Positions 45,246 through 54,859 of a stretch of DNA of 64,000 bases are shown here, piece by piece (the first letter of the stretch is position 1; each line of letters starts with the position of its first letter). Source of the DNA: Kineosporia babensis. GTDB taxonomy: Bacteria > Actinomycetota > Actinomycetes > Actinomycetales > Kineosporiaceae. The notes beneath the pieces are model-generated. The model saw nothing but the letters and a program-made list of their open reading frames with translations. It ran no database searches and was not told where the DNA came from. Made by a program: the position numbers and the translations under genes. The stretch is from positions 611,348 through 675,347 of the forward strand of contig NZ_JAJOMB010000002.1 of assembly GCF_021129305.1 (NCBI RefSeq). Reading direction: 5' to 3'.

Positions 45246-45956
45246 GTGAAGGTTCGTCGAGCCCGGGTGGTCACCCTGGCTCCCACCGGCCGGGTCGCCA
45301 TGATCGAACGCTACGTTCGCGGGCACCGTTACCTGAGTGTTCCCGGTGGGCGGATGGAACCGGGCGAGACTCCCGAGCAGACGGCGATCCGGGAGATCGA
45401 AGAGGAACTCGGCCTGGAGATCACGCTGGCCGGGCGGTTGCCCGACCACGACGGGCAGGCGTACTTCATCGCGGTGGTGCCCGACGAGGTCGAGCTGCAG
45501 ATGTCCGGCCCGGAGATGAAGCACTCCAGCCGCAACAACCGTTACACGCCGCGCTGGGTGGACGCTGCCACGCTGGACGGGCTGCCGTTGCGTCAGCCGG
45601 TGCGCCCGCTGATCACCACCGCGGCGCTCGCGGTGGCGGCGACGATGTCAGTGGTCGAGCCGGTTGCAGAGCCAATGGGGGACGCGTCTCCTGGGCTGGC
45701 CGAGCCCGGGTCGCCTGAGACGGCCAAGGGCGAAGAACTTACGGACGTAGGTGCGCCGGTCGAGCAGGTCGCGGCGCCTGAGTCGGTAGAGGCTGCCGAG
45801 CCCGTGGCCGACCTTGTGCTTCCTCCGTTGTCAGGCCCTCGGGCCGATTACGACCCCGCCGCGGCTACTTTCACTTTCGGCCATTCGCTGCGTCGGCGCT
45901 TCACCTTCCGCGCGCGGGGACGTTCCCGCGACGAACGTGTCGGAGTCCGCCGTTAG
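45246..45956 (+). CDS. Nudix hydrolase with long acidic tail
   Basis: 236 aa from GTG 45246 (in-frame ATG at 45198 also possible). The Nudix box GRMEPGETPEQTAIREIEEELGL is exact; it would bind metal and hydrolyse a nucleoside diphosphate derivative. After residue 130 a Pro/Glu/Ala-rich tail and a short basic end follow. The stop codon TAG is the first triplet of MITE copy A, so the tail may be recently altered. Confidence 0.85.
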   Translation: MKVRRARVVTLAPTGRVAMIERYVRGHRYLSVPGGRMEPGETPEQTAIREIEEELGLEITLAGRLPDHDGQAYFIAVVPDEVELQMSGPEMKHSSRNNRYTPRWVDAATLDGLPLRQPVRPLITTAALAVAATMSVVEPVAEPMGDASPGLAEPGSPETAKGEELTDVGAPVEQVAAPESVEAAEPVADLVLPPLSGPRADYDPAAATFTFGHSLRRRFTFRARGRSRDERVGVRR

Positions 45957-46030
45957 AGCCTGTCCTGCGGGATCTTTGCCTACCGCCGGGCGCCTCCTCG
46001 CTACGGCCCTGATCCACAGGGCAGGCCCTA
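45954..46030. mobile_element. MITE-like element, copy A (short)
   Basis: 77 bp bounded by TA at both ends, with terminal repeats TAGAGCCTGTCCTGCGGGATC and the complement of TAGGGCCTGCCCTGTGGATC. It shares GATCTTTGCCTAC and CGGCCCTGATCCACAGG with copy B at 55617-55774. TA-flanked termini are the pattern of IS630-type insertions. No transposase is in the window. Confidence 0.7.
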
Positions 46031-47023
46031 CCCCCTTCGGGTCCGCAACGAGCGGTGCAGCAGCTGCGGATTCCCCAGCCGGCGCCGCAGTTCTCGCTCC
46101 AGCCCGGCGATCGGGTACAGGTTCTGCGGGGCCCGCGGGTCTTTGATCTCGTCACTGGCGTAGCGCACCAGAACTGATTGGCTCAGATAGGCCAGTTCCA
46201 CCGCATCCGCAGCGGTCAGGTCGGCGCTGCACTCCACCCGCACGATCCCGGCCCACGGCGCACCCTCTCGGTAGGGCAGCCGCAGGTACCACGAGTACCG
46301 CTCCCAGTTCGTGCCCATCCGGAACACCGGTGTGCGGTAGCCCGGCTCGAGCTTGCTGACCAGCTGGTTCAGCTCGCTGGGCAGATAGCGGCTGTGGTGC
46401 GTCTTGATGTAGCCGATCGTCCGGGGCAGGTGCTGCCGACCGCGCAGCGGCCCGTCGATCACCAGCAGATCCTCGTCCTGCTGCGACGGTTCGAGCTGGT
46501 CCCGGGCCGCCACCGCAACGCTGATCTCCAGCTCGGACAGCCGCTGCTGCAGGAGAGCAGACAGCAGCGCCGGCAACGGGGTGGCCGGATCGGCATCGGT
46601 GACGTGAGCCCGGTAGTTCCCGGCCGGAGCTGGGATTTCGCGAGCTTCGAGGGCCGTGGTGAACAACCCCCGCCGGACATCGCTACCTCCGATACCGGCT
46701 GAGTTGCCGCGACTGTCATGACGGCAAACCACCACTCCGGAGGCGTAGGACGCGCACAACCCCAGGGCGGCCTCATCGTCCAGCTCGGCCGAGCGGATCC
46801 AGATCCGTGCGTCCACCCGGCGTACCCCGTCCACAAAAAGCACTGTGGGCGGATGGTTCTGACCTTTTCGAGGACCAATCGCCCGCCACTCGGCCGCGGG
46901 AATCTCGATGTCCGGCTCGAGTTCGGCCTTCGACCCGGAAAGGCCGTCTTCATCCTCGGCGGCGAACGTGCTCCCGTAGCTCGGGTCCCACGCCTCCACC
47001 GAGTAGCTCATCGCCGTACTCAC
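46028..47023 (-). CDS. nurA: NurA-domain nuclease of the HerA-SbcD-SbcC-NurA set
   Basis: 331 aa from the GTG at 47023, which overlaps the sbcC stop (GTGA). The metal-binding motif VLFVDGVRRVDARIW at the start of the fold is the NurA motif; later RIVVECSADL and a basic patch near residue 250. It would resect DNA ends together with HerA. It is the last gene of the four-gene string. Confidence 0.75.
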   Translation of the reverse strand: MSTAMSYSVEAWDPSYGSTFAAEDEDGLSGSKAELEPDIEIPAAEWRAIGPRKGQNHPPTVLFVDGVRRVDARIWIRSAELDDEAALGLCASYASGVVVCRHDSRGNSAGIGGSDVRRGLFTTALEAREIPAPAGNYRAHVTDADPATPLPALLSALLQQRLSELEISVAVAARDQLEPSQQDEDLLVIDGPLRGRQHLPRTIGYIKTHHSRYLPSELNQLVSKLEPGYRTPVFRMGTNWERYSWYLRLPYREGAPWAGIVRVECSADLTAADAVELAYLSQSVLVRYASDEIKDPRAPQNLYPIAGLERELRRRLGNPQLLHRSLRTRRG

Positions 47024-50000
47024 AGGTTCTGCCTCTCCACCCTCGAAGTCTGAGCATCGCGCCGCACGTTGAACCGCACCGGCACCCGGTCGGCCAGGGC
47101 CGGTACGTGGGTGATCACCCCGACCATCCGCTCGCCCCGGGCCAGGTTCTCCAGCGTTCCCGCCACCGTCTCCAGCGTGTCCGGGTCCAGCGTGCCGAAA
47201 CCCTCGTCCAGGAAGATCGAGTCGAGCCGCGCCCCACCGGCACTGGACAGCTGTGACATCTGCGACGACAGCGCGAGCGCCATCGCCAGGCTGGCCTGGA
47301 AGGTCTCCCCACCGGAGAGGGTCTTCACCGAGCGCCGGGCGTCCGCATCGGTGTGATCGACCACCACCAGGTCGCCCTTGTCGTCGTGGTCCAGGTCGAA
47401 CTGGTTGTTCGAGAGCTGCCGCAGGGTGTCGGACGCCTCGATCACCAGGCTCTCCAGGGCGGCAGTGGCCAGCCAGCGCGGGAACTGGGTGGAACGCAGC
47501 AGTTCCCCGAGCATCTTGGCGACCTGGGCGTCGCGTTCCTCGACGGCTCGCTCGGCGACCGTCTGAGCGGCCCGCTCCCGCCGTTCGCGGATCCGTTCGA
47601 GCGCGCCCCGCGCCTCGGTGTGAGCGCCGGTGGCGGCGGCCAGGGCACTGGTGGCCAGATCGTCGCCACTCACCGGGATCTCGTGGTGTTTGAGGACGCC
47701 GGTCAGCTCGGCTCGCGCGGTGGCGGACTGTTCTCGCCGCTGCGCGGTGACGTTCTGGGCCGCGACCAGGGCCTGCGAGCGCTGCCCGGCCGCCGAGGAA
47801 CTCCAGGTGGTGAGCGTGTTCCACCCGGTCAGCAGGCTTTCTCCCTCGAACTCGGGGGCACCCAGCTGAACCACCGAGTCCCGGGCGCGCCGCAGCACAG
47901 CCCACCCGCCTGCCAGCTGATCGTCCAACGACGTCAGCTGCCGACGGGCTCGGTCCCGTGCCTGGCGGGCCACCCTGAGCGCCTCGTCGGTCTGTCGCAC
48001 CGCGGCCTCGAGCTGAGCGATCTGATCGAGCTGGGCACGGGCCTCCTCGAGCGCCGGAGCGGTCTCGAGCTCTGAGCCCAGTTGCGCGATCCGCTGCTCA
48101 GCCTGCTCCAGCGTGGTCCGGGCCCGCTCGGCGGCGGCCAGTGCCTGCTGCTGCTCGGTGCGGGCCTGACGCAGCGTGTCCTCGCCGGCCTTGAGCGAGG
48201 TGCCGGTGAGTCGTTGCTCCGCCAGCGCTGCCTCGAGTTCCTTACGTTTCTCGGCCAGTTCGGTGCTCAGCCGGCCGGCCTGTTCGGCGGCCCACCCGAT
48301 CAGCCGCTTCCAGGCATCCGGCAGGGTGAGGTCCTCGACCGTGGGAGCTCCCAACCCGACCAGCGGATCACGGGCCTGCCCCAGCGCACTGCGGATCCGG
48401 GCCTCGGCGGCCGCCAGTTGCTCACCCCGCGAGCGCACGGCGTCGATCTCGGCCCGGGCCTTGCGCACTTGGGCAGACGAGCTCTGCGCGGCTTTCTCAA
48501 GGGCGTCGATCTCGGCCAGGAGCCGGTCTGCGGTGGTGAGATCCGGGCACTCAGGGGGCAGTTGAGCCTTCAGCTCCGCCAGGCGTCGCCGAGCCGACTC
48601 CAGGTTGGCCTCGGCGCCGCTCTCCGCCCGGGAAGCCTGGTCGAGAAGAGCGCGCGACCGGTCTAGTTCGGTCTCGGCCTTGGCGATAGCGGCGTCGACA
48701 ACGGCCAGGTCCTGGTGCGCAGTGTCCGCGGCCGGATCGATCACCGAGACCGCAGACACCGGCTGCATGCACACCGGGCAGTCTTCCCCGGCCACCAGAT
48801 GCGCTCGCAGAGACCGGGCGGCGTGCTGACGCTGAACCTCGTCCCGACGCTGCCTCGCCTGCCGGAGGGCAGCATCACCGGCCTGTACCGCTTGGGCGGC
48901 GTCCTTGGCCGCCTGGTGTGCGGCCTGCGATCGCGACTCCAACGCGGACAGCTGATCGCTCAGCCCGGCCAGTTCCTCGAGAATGCTGCGGGCACGCTCC
49001 AGCTTGCTGCGCTTGGGGGCGGCCTGATGAGCCGCAGCCGCTGCTTCGTCCGCCTTTTCGGCAGCCCCCAAGGCGGTCCGGAGGACCTGGTACTCGGCTC
49101 GGGCCGCGGTCAGGTCCCGATCCAGCTCATCCAGCCCGGTCGGCAGCGAAGGGCGAGTGAGCAGAGCATGCTGCCCCTCCAGTTCGGTCACCCGCCGCTG
49201 GGCTTCCTCGGCCGCCCGCCCCGATCGCTCGGCGGCGGCCTGGGCCTGGACGTGTTGCAGTTCGGCTGCGGTGACCTGGTGATCGGCCTTTTCATGGCGC
49301 CGGCGGGCAGCATCGGCAGACGCCACCGCCGCCGGTCGCTCAGAGGTGAGCTGGGCCAGCTCGGTGTGGTGCTGCACCGCCTGCTCGAGCGGGCCCCGTG
49401 CGGGCGCGGCCGAAAGCTTCTCTCGGGCAGCCGAATCCTTCTGCTCAGCAGCAGCTTCCAGCTCGGCGGCAGTCGTCGCCGCGGCCCGGGCCGCCGAGAC
49501 TTCCTGATCGATCTCGGCCACCCCGGCCGGGACCACGATCGCCGCCAGCCGGTCACGTTCGCCCGCCAGCTGCTCTTCGTCCCGCAGAGCCTCGGCCAGG
49601 GCTTCCTGTGCCGAAGCGAGACCCGGCAGGGCCGCCCGCACCTGAGCGACCAGCTCTTCCAGCCGCTGCTCACGTTCCTGTGCGGAGGCCTCTGCCTCCG
49701 GCGTGGCATCGCCCAGTTCAGCCAGTGTCCGGTTCAGGCGATCCACCCGGTCCAGCGACTGACTGGCCTTCTCGTTGGCCCGCTTCTGGATCTGCTCGTA
49801 GTGCTCGGCCCCGATCAGCCGCAGCAGGATCTCCTGCCGATTGCTCGGCGTGGAGTGCAGGAACTCGGCGAAGGCGTTCTGCGGCAGCACCACACACTGG
49901 CGGAACTGCTCGAAACTCAGCCCCAGCAGGGCCTCGACCGCCCCGGTGACCTTGCTGTCGGTCGCGAGCGACTCGGTGACCTCGTCCGGCTCGCCCCGGC

Positions 50001-50340
50001 TGGTCGCGGACGGAAGCCGTTCCAGCCGCTGGTTCTTGGCCGAGACCGAGGCACCGGTGCGGCGCACCTCCCGCGCCACCACGTAGCGCTCGCCGGCCAG
50101 CTCGAACACCAGCCGCACCACCGCCCGGTTGCCGTGCGGTGACAGGGCCATGTTCACGGCGTTGCGGCGCTGCCAGCGCGGCGCCGAGCCGAACAACGCG
50201 AACGTCATGGCATCGACCAGGGTGGACTTCCCGGCCCCGGTCGGCCCGACGATGGCGAAGTAGTCGGCCTCCTCGAAGTCGACCACCGCCCGCTCGCGGA
50301 ACGAGGCGAAGCCCTCCATCTCCAGCAGCACCGGCCTCAT
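47020..50340 (-). CDS. sbcC: SbcC (Rad50-like) ATPase
   Basis: 1,106 aa. The ATG overlaps the sbcD stop (ATGA). Walker A GPTGAGKSTLVDAMTFALFG near residue 32; long coiled coils rich in Glu/Arg/Ala; zinc hook DCPVC at Cys521 and Cys524; C-terminal signature TLSGGETFQASLAMALALSSQMSQLS and Walker B DSIFLDEGFGTLD. It works with SbcD on DNA ends. Confidence 0.96.
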   Translation of the reverse strand: MRPVLLEMEGFASFRERAVVDFEEADYFAIVGPTGAGKSTLVDAMTFALFGSAPRWQRRNAVNMALSPHGNRAVVRLVFELAGERYVVAREVRRTGASVSAKNQRLERLPSATSRGEPDEVTESLATDSKVTGAVEALLGLSFEQFRQCVVLPQNAFAEFLHSTPSNRQEILLRLIGAEHYEQIQKRANEKASQSLDRVDRLNRTLAELGDATPEAEASAQEREQRLEELVAQVRAALPGLASAQEALAEALRDEEQLAGERDRLAAIVVPAGVAEIDQEVSAARAAATTAAELEAAAEQKDSAAREKLSAAPARGPLEQAVQHHTELAQLTSERPAAVASADAARRRHEKADHQVTAAELQHVQAQAAAERSGRAAEEAQRRVTELEGQHALLTRPSLPTGLDELDRDLTAARAEYQVLRTALGAAEKADEAAAAAHQAAPKRSKLERARSILEELAGLSDQLSALESRSQAAHQAAKDAAQAVQAGDAALRQARQRRDEVQRQHAARSLRAHLVAGEDCPVCMQPVSAVSVIDPAADTAHQDLAVVDAAIAKAETELDRSRALLDQASRAESGAEANLESARRRLAELKAQLPPECPDLTTADRLLAEIDALEKAAQSSSAQVRKARAEIDAVRSRGEQLAAAEARIRSALGQARDPLVGLGAPTVEDLTLPDAWKRLIGWAAEQAGRLSTELAEKRKELEAALAEQRLTGTSLKAGEDTLRQARTEQQQALAAAERARTTLEQAEQRIAQLGSELETAPALEEARAQLDQIAQLEAAVRQTDEALRVARQARDRARRQLTSLDDQLAGGWAVLRRARDSVVQLGAPEFEGESLLTGWNTLTTWSSSAAGQRSQALVAAQNVTAQRREQSATARAELTGVLKHHEIPVSGDDLATSALAAATGAHTEARGALERIRERRERAAQTVAERAVEERDAQVAKMLGELLRSTQFPRWLATAALESLVIEASDTLRQLSNNQFDLDHDDKGDLVVVDHTDADARRSVKTLSGGETFQASLAMALALSSQMSQLSSAGGARLDSIFLDEGFGTLDPDTLETVAGTLENLARGERMVGVITHVPALADRVPVRFNVRRDAQTSRVERQNL

Positions 50341-51506
50341 GCCGACGCCTCCTGCGCGACGACCTCGTCGCTCAGCCGGGCGAACAGGCGGGCCACGGCG
50401 TCGTCCTTCACCCCGGACTGCTCGCAGTAGCGTTCGAACAGCTCCTGAGGGCTGCCCGTGGTGCGGTCCTTGTGCTGGGCCGAGCGCTCGGCCGAACCAC
50501 TGAACTCCGGATCGATCCGGACCTCCAGGGCGTTCGGCAGGACATCGCTGATCGCCTCCCGTAGGCCGGAGCGGGCCGGTTCGCGCACCATCACCCGGAG
50601 GTAGTCGTCGCCGAAACCTTCGGCCGCGGCCTCCAGCTCGGCCACCGTGCCGTGCACTGTACGAAGCTTGCGGGCCGAGCTGATCGGCACGTCCGTGATC
50701 CGGGCCGGGGTGCTCGCGGTGGCCTCGACCACGCACACCACCGAGGGGTTGTCCTGCTCACCGAAGTCGACCGCGATCGGGGCGCCGCTGTAGATCACCG
50801 GGCAGGCCGCCGGAAGGGCCTGCCGCCGGTGCAGGTGCCCGAGCGCGGCATAACTGCACTCGGCCGGGAAGATGCTGGCCGGTACCGAGTACTCGAAGAT
50901 GGACTGGGCCTGCCGTTCACCCCCGCCCCAGATCCCGTTGGTGACGGTCAGATGGGCCATGGCCAGGTTGACGGTGTCGTCGTGGAACTCGGCGCACAGC
51001 GCGGCCAGCACGTCACGCACCATCTGGTCGTAGGCGCCGACGTTCTCGGAAGCGGTGTTGGTGATCAGGTTCGCCGCCCGTACCGCGTACCGCTGGGAGA
51101 GGAACGGCAGCAGGGCCACCGACGTGTCCTGCCCGTCGGAGCGGGCCTTGAACCGGACCACGCCGCCCTTGTCGGCAGGCCGCGCGTTGCCCAGCAGGGT
51201 GATGCCCGAGCGGCCCATCAGCGGCCGGAACGCGTCGAACGTGCCCGGGTGGTCGTGGTTCCCGGCCAGCGCGATCACCTCGCACCCCAGATCACGCAGT
51301 TGCAGCAGGGTGCGCACCACCAGCTGCTGGGCGGCGGCGCTGGGGACGGCGTTCTCGTACAGGTCGCCGGAGATCAGCACCGCGTCGACCTCGTGAGCGG
51401 CGGCCACGCCGACGATCTCGCGCAGGACCGCCCGCTGCTCATCGATCCGGTCACGGCCCTTGAGCTGTTTACCGACGTGCCAGTCGGAGGTGTGCAGGAA
51501 CTTCAT
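50337..51506 (-). CDS. sbcD: SbcD (Mre11-like) nuclease
   Basis: 389 aa from the ATG with GAGGAGG upstream. Phosphoesterase motifs FLHTSDWHVGK, LISGDLYE, LAGNHDHPGTF and GHLHRR are intact, giving the two-metal site. It cleaves DNA ends and hairpins with SbcC. The 157-bp gap to herA holds imperfect repeats of CCGACCGGGCTGAC. Confidence 0.96.
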   Translation of the reverse strand: MKFLHTSDWHVGKQLKGRDRIDEQRAVLREIVGVAAAHEVDAVLISGDLYENAVPSAAAQQLVVRTLLQLRDLGCEVIALAGNHDHPGTFDAFRPLMGRSGITLLGNARPADKGGVVRFKARSDGQDTSVALLPFLSQRYAVRAANLITNTASENVGAYDQMVRDVLAALCAEFHDDTVNLAMAHLTVTNGIWGGGERQAQSIFEYSVPASIFPAECSYAALGHLHRRQALPAACPVIYSGAPIAVDFGEQDNPSVVCVVEATASTPARITDVPISSARKLRTVHGTVAELEAAAEGFGDDYLRVMVREPARSGLREAISDVLPNALEVRIDPEFSGSAERSAQHKDRTTGSPQELFERYCEQSGVKDDAVARLFARLSDEVVAQEASA

Positions 51507-51663
51507 GGAGCGGGCCTCCTCAGGTGAGGGACGGACGATGGTGAGGTGCGGGAGCGGCCGGGCCGACCGAGCCCCGACCGGGCTGACCGAACCCGACCGG
51601 GCTGACTGGGCCGACTGGCCACGGGCGGGCCCGGCTGTGAACGGCCCGGCTCGCCACCACGGA

Positions 51664-53406
51664 TCAGAACGGCGGTTCGTCGTCATCGAAGGTCGGGGGA
51701 AGCCGGGTGAAGACGTTCGCCGCCGGTTTCTTCTCCGCACCGGGGCTTTTCGCCGGACTCTCGCCGAGTTCGTGCGGGAGGCATTCGGACAACCGGGTGG
51801 CCCAGGCCGGGAACGGGAACTCCACGGCCAGCGGCACCGGGATCTCGGGCTGGGTGATGAACATGGTGCCCGGCTTGATCAGCGTGGCCCGCTGCCGCTG
51901 CGAGGGCGGCAGGAACCCGTACTCCGGCCGCCCGGCCTCGGCCGGGTCCAGCCGCCCGACCACTTTGATGCTGCTGTTGCTGATGATTCGCCGCTCGACC
52001 TCGCTGGCGGTCTGCTGGGCGCCGATCAGGATGATCCCCAGCGAGCGCCCGCGCTCGGCGATGTCGAGCAACGTGTCCTTGATCGGGCTGTTGCCCTCGC
52101 GCGGCGCGTACTTGTTCAGCTCGTCGATCATCGTGAACAGCAGGCTGCCGGTGCCGGCTGCTTCTTTCCGCCGGGTCTCGGAGGCCAGCACCACACCGAC
52201 CACGAAACGCTGCGCCCGCTCCTGCAACTGGTGCAGGTCGACCACGGTGATCTGCTGCCCCTCGGTGGAGACCACCCGCTCGTCGGACTTCTGCAGGTCA
52301 CCCCGCAGGATCTCGCGCAGCGGGCGGACCGACGAGATCAGCCGCCGGATGAAGGCGTTCGCGGTGCCCGGGCCGATCGCCGGGCCGGCCCAGGAACCCC
52401 GGGTGGAGTCGTCCCCGAGTTGCTCGACCACGAAATCAACCAGCTGCTCGTACGTCCGCAGGGTCTTGCCCTCGATGGTCACCGCGCCGTCCAGCCCGGC
52501 CGGCACCGCCTCGTACTTCAGCTTCGTGGCCACGTTGTGCACGACCATCGTGTACTGGTTGCGCTCGTCCTCCACGTCGGCGAACACGTACGGCAGCAGG
52601 CCCTCGGCGCAGAACTCGGCCAGGGTCCACCAGAAGGCGTGCACCCCGCTGGTGCGCCCGGACACGTGCGGCCGGCCGGTCGGGTCCTGCGGGGTCGGCG
52701 GAGCGAAGAAGCCCACCGACTCGAACGGCGCGGCCGGCAGGCCGAGCACGCCGTAGTCGGCCCGCAGTTCCTCGTCCAGACGGACGTTGGTCTTGTCGAG
52801 GAAGAGCAGATCCTCACCCTTGACGCTGAAGACCAGGGCCTTGGAGTTGCGGCCCCCGCCGCCCAGCACTCCGGAGCGGAAGATCGAGTGCATGAGCCAG
52901 AGCGCGAAACTGGTCTTGGTGGCCACCCCGGAGATGCCGCTGATCGAGACGTGGGCGCCCCGCACCCCGTTGAGGAACTCCAGGTTGAGGTACACGGGCT
53001 CGCCGTCGCGGCCGGTCCCGACCGGAACCTTCTTCTCCATCTTGTCGAAGTACAGCGCCCGGGCCCGTTCTTCACCGGCCGCCCGGCGCGCCGCCTCACC
53101 CGGACGGGGCGGCACGTACACCTCCGGATCGACCCGGGTGGTGGTGACCTCGGCGATCTCCTGCACCTGGGCGGGCAGCACCCCGTCGGCGATCAGGAAG
53201 ACGTCGGAACCGAAGCTCGCGCCCTCGTGCCGGGAACGCACCTCGGTGACGATGCCCGAGGTCATCACCGGCCCGACCCCGGGAATCACGCGCTGGGTGA
53301 CCACCACGTCGTCCAGCTGCAGATAGGCGTCCGGAGCGACCGCCACGGCAAATTTCAGCGGCGTGGAGTCCTCCGTGCCGACCACCAGCCCGACCGTGTC
53401 GCTCAC
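51664..53406 (-). CDS. herA: HerA-like ATP-binding protein
   Basis: 580 aa from GTG 53406, with AAGGAG upstream. N-terminal beta-barrel (about 1-130) and RecA-like ATPase with a P-loop reading GISGVATKTS (Thr where most have Gly before Lys), Walker B LLFTMIDELNKYAP and the LIGAQQTASEVERRIISNSSIKVVGRLD segment typical of HerA/FtsK-like helicases. It would translocate DNA for NurA. Upstream gene of the set. Confidence 0.85.
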   Translation of the reverse strand: MSDTVGLVVGTEDSTPLKFAVAVAPDAYLQLDDVVVTQRVIPGVGPVMTSGIVTEVRSRHEGASFGSDVFLIADGVLPAQVQEIAEVTTTRVDPEVYVPPRPGEAARRAAGEERARALYFDKMEKKVPVGTGRDGEPVYLNLEFLNGVRGAHVSISGISGVATKTSFALWLMHSIFRSGVLGGGGRNSKALVFSVKGEDLLFLDKTNVRLDEELRADYGVLGLPAAPFESVGFFAPPTPQDPTGRPHVSGRTSGVHAFWWTLAEFCAEGLLPYVFADVEDERNQYTMVVHNVATKLKYEAVPAGLDGAVTIEGKTLRTYEQLVDFVVEQLGDDSTRGSWAGPAIGPGTANAFIRRLISSVRPLREILRGDLQKSDERVVSTEGQQITVVDLHQLQERAQRFVVGVVLASETRRKEAAGTGSLLFTMIDELNKYAPREGNSPIKDTLLDIAERGRSLGIILIGAQQTASEVERRIISNSSIKVVGRLDPAEAGRPEYGFLPPSQRQRATLIKPGTMFITQPEIPVPLAVEFPFPAWATRLSECLPHELGESPAKSPGAEKKPAANVFTRLPPTFDDDEPPF

Positions 53407-53539
53407 GTGCCCAACTCCTTGCTCGAAGTGCCGAGTCCAACCGATGCGAGGCAGCCTAGGGAAGACCACCGACAAGATGGCTCCGACCCACCGGCGACAC
53501 TCCCGGTGAAAGGTGCATTTCGGAAAGTAGTGTGACGGG

Positions 53540-54025
53540 ATGTCGCTCTCACCGGCCGAACTGCTGCTCTCGTACCTCGACGGCCAGCGCGCTCACGTAC
53601 TGGGGGCGATCGAGGGCCTCGACGAGCAGGACCTGCGCCGGCCCGTGCTGCCCTCGGGCTGGTCGTGCCTGAGCCTGGTGAACCATCTCGCGAAGGACGT
53701 AGAGGTCTTCTGGTTCCAGGGCGTGGTGGCCGGACGGCCGGCAGCCCAGGGCGGGAACGACGAACCAGACGGCTGGCAGTTGCCGGAGGACGTCGAGGCA
53801 GCAGCCGTGGTGGCCGGCTACCGCGAGGCGGTCCGTGAGGCCAACCGCATCATCCGGGCGACCCCGCTCGACAGCGCGGCGGCCTGGTGGCCGGACTACT
53901 TCCCCGACCGCCACCGTGACCTGCAGCAGACGGTGCTGCACGTACTCACCGAGACGGCCACTCACGCCGGGCACCTCGATGCGGCCCGGGAACTGATCGA
54001 CGGCCGCACCTGGCTGGTCCTCTAG
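53540..54025 (+). CDS. DinB-family protein (DUF664/mycothiol-transferase-like)
   Basis: 161 aa, four-helix bundle. Metal histidines are in LVNHLAKDVEVFW and in TETATHAGHLDAARELIDG, as in DinB and mycothiol-dependent isomerases. Substrate not deducible. Lies between herA (divergent) and the ABC pair. Confidence 0.85.
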   Translation: MSLSPAELLLSYLDGQRAHVLGAIEGLDEQDLRRPVLPSGWSCLSLVNHLAKDVEVFWFQGVVAGRPAAQGGNDEPDGWQLPEDVEAAAVVAGYREAVREANRIIRATPLDSAAAWWPDYFPDRHRDLQQTVLHVLTETATHAGHLDAARELIDGRTWLVL

Positions 54026-54127
54026 GCCGGCAACCGGCCTGTGGACGACTTGTACATCCACAGGTTTACGCAGAGACCGATCTGCAGGATGACGACCACA
54101 GCGGTTCGGATTTCTAGTGTTGGGCCC

Positions 54128-54859
54128 ATGATTTCGTGCAGGCACCTGACCAAACGCTACGGCGCGGCCACCGCCGTGGAGGATCTCAGCTTCGATGTCC
54201 GCTCCGGCGTGGTCACGGCCTTCCTCGGCCCGAACGGGGCCGGTAAGTCCACCACGCTGCGGCTCATGCTCGAACTCGACCACGGCGAGGGTGTCACCAC
54301 GTTCGACGGAACCCGGTTCCGCGATCTGCCCGATCCGATCCGCACGGTCGGCGCGGTGCTGGAGACCAGGGCCTGGCATCCGGGTCGCAGCGCCCACGAC
54401 CACCTGCGCATGCTGGCCGTCGGAGGAGGGGTACCGCAGCCACGAGTGGACGAAGTGCTCGCCCTGGTCGGTCTGGCGGACGTTGCGCACCGGCGGCCCA
54501 AGGGTTTCTCCCTGGGTATGGCGCAGCGCCTCAGTCTGGCGGTGGCGCTGCTCGGCGACCCGAAGGTGATCGTCCTGGACGAGCCGGAGAACGGGCTCGA
54601 CCCGCAGGGCATCCACTGGCTGCGCACCTTCCTGCGCGATCTGGCCGCCCAGGGGCGCACGGTGCTGGTCTCCAGTCACCAGCTCGCCGGTATCGAAACC
54701 CTTGCTGACGACGTGGTGGTGCTCGGCCGCGGGCGTGTCCTGGCCCAGGGGCCGCTCACCGCGTTCGTCGCGGGTGTCGGGGCGGATCGGCTCGAGGATG
54801 CGTATCTGCAGGTCACCGCCGAATCCATGGAGTACGCCGGGGGAGCCGACCATGCCTGA
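54128..54859 (+). CDS. ABC transporter ATP-binding protein
   Basis: 243 aa from the ATG at 54128. Walker A GPNGAGKSTTLRL, signature variant FSLGMAQRLSLAVAL (LSGGQ replaced), Walker B VIVLDEPENGLDPQG, H-loop SSHQLAGIE. Drug or peptide export class by similarity. Overlaps the permease by 8 nt. Confidence 0.93.
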   Translation: MISCRHLTKRYGAATAVEDLSFDVRSGVVTAFLGPNGAGKSTTLRLMLELDHGEGVTTFDGTRFRDLPDPIRTVGAVLETRAWHPGRSAHDHLRMLAVGGGVPQPRVDEVLALVGLADVAHRRPKGFSLGMAQRLSLAVALLGDPKVIVLDEPENGLDPQGIHWLRTFLRDLAAQGRTVLVSSHQLAGIETLADDVVVLGRGRVLAQGPLTAFVAGVGADRLEDAYLQVTAESMEYAGGADHA

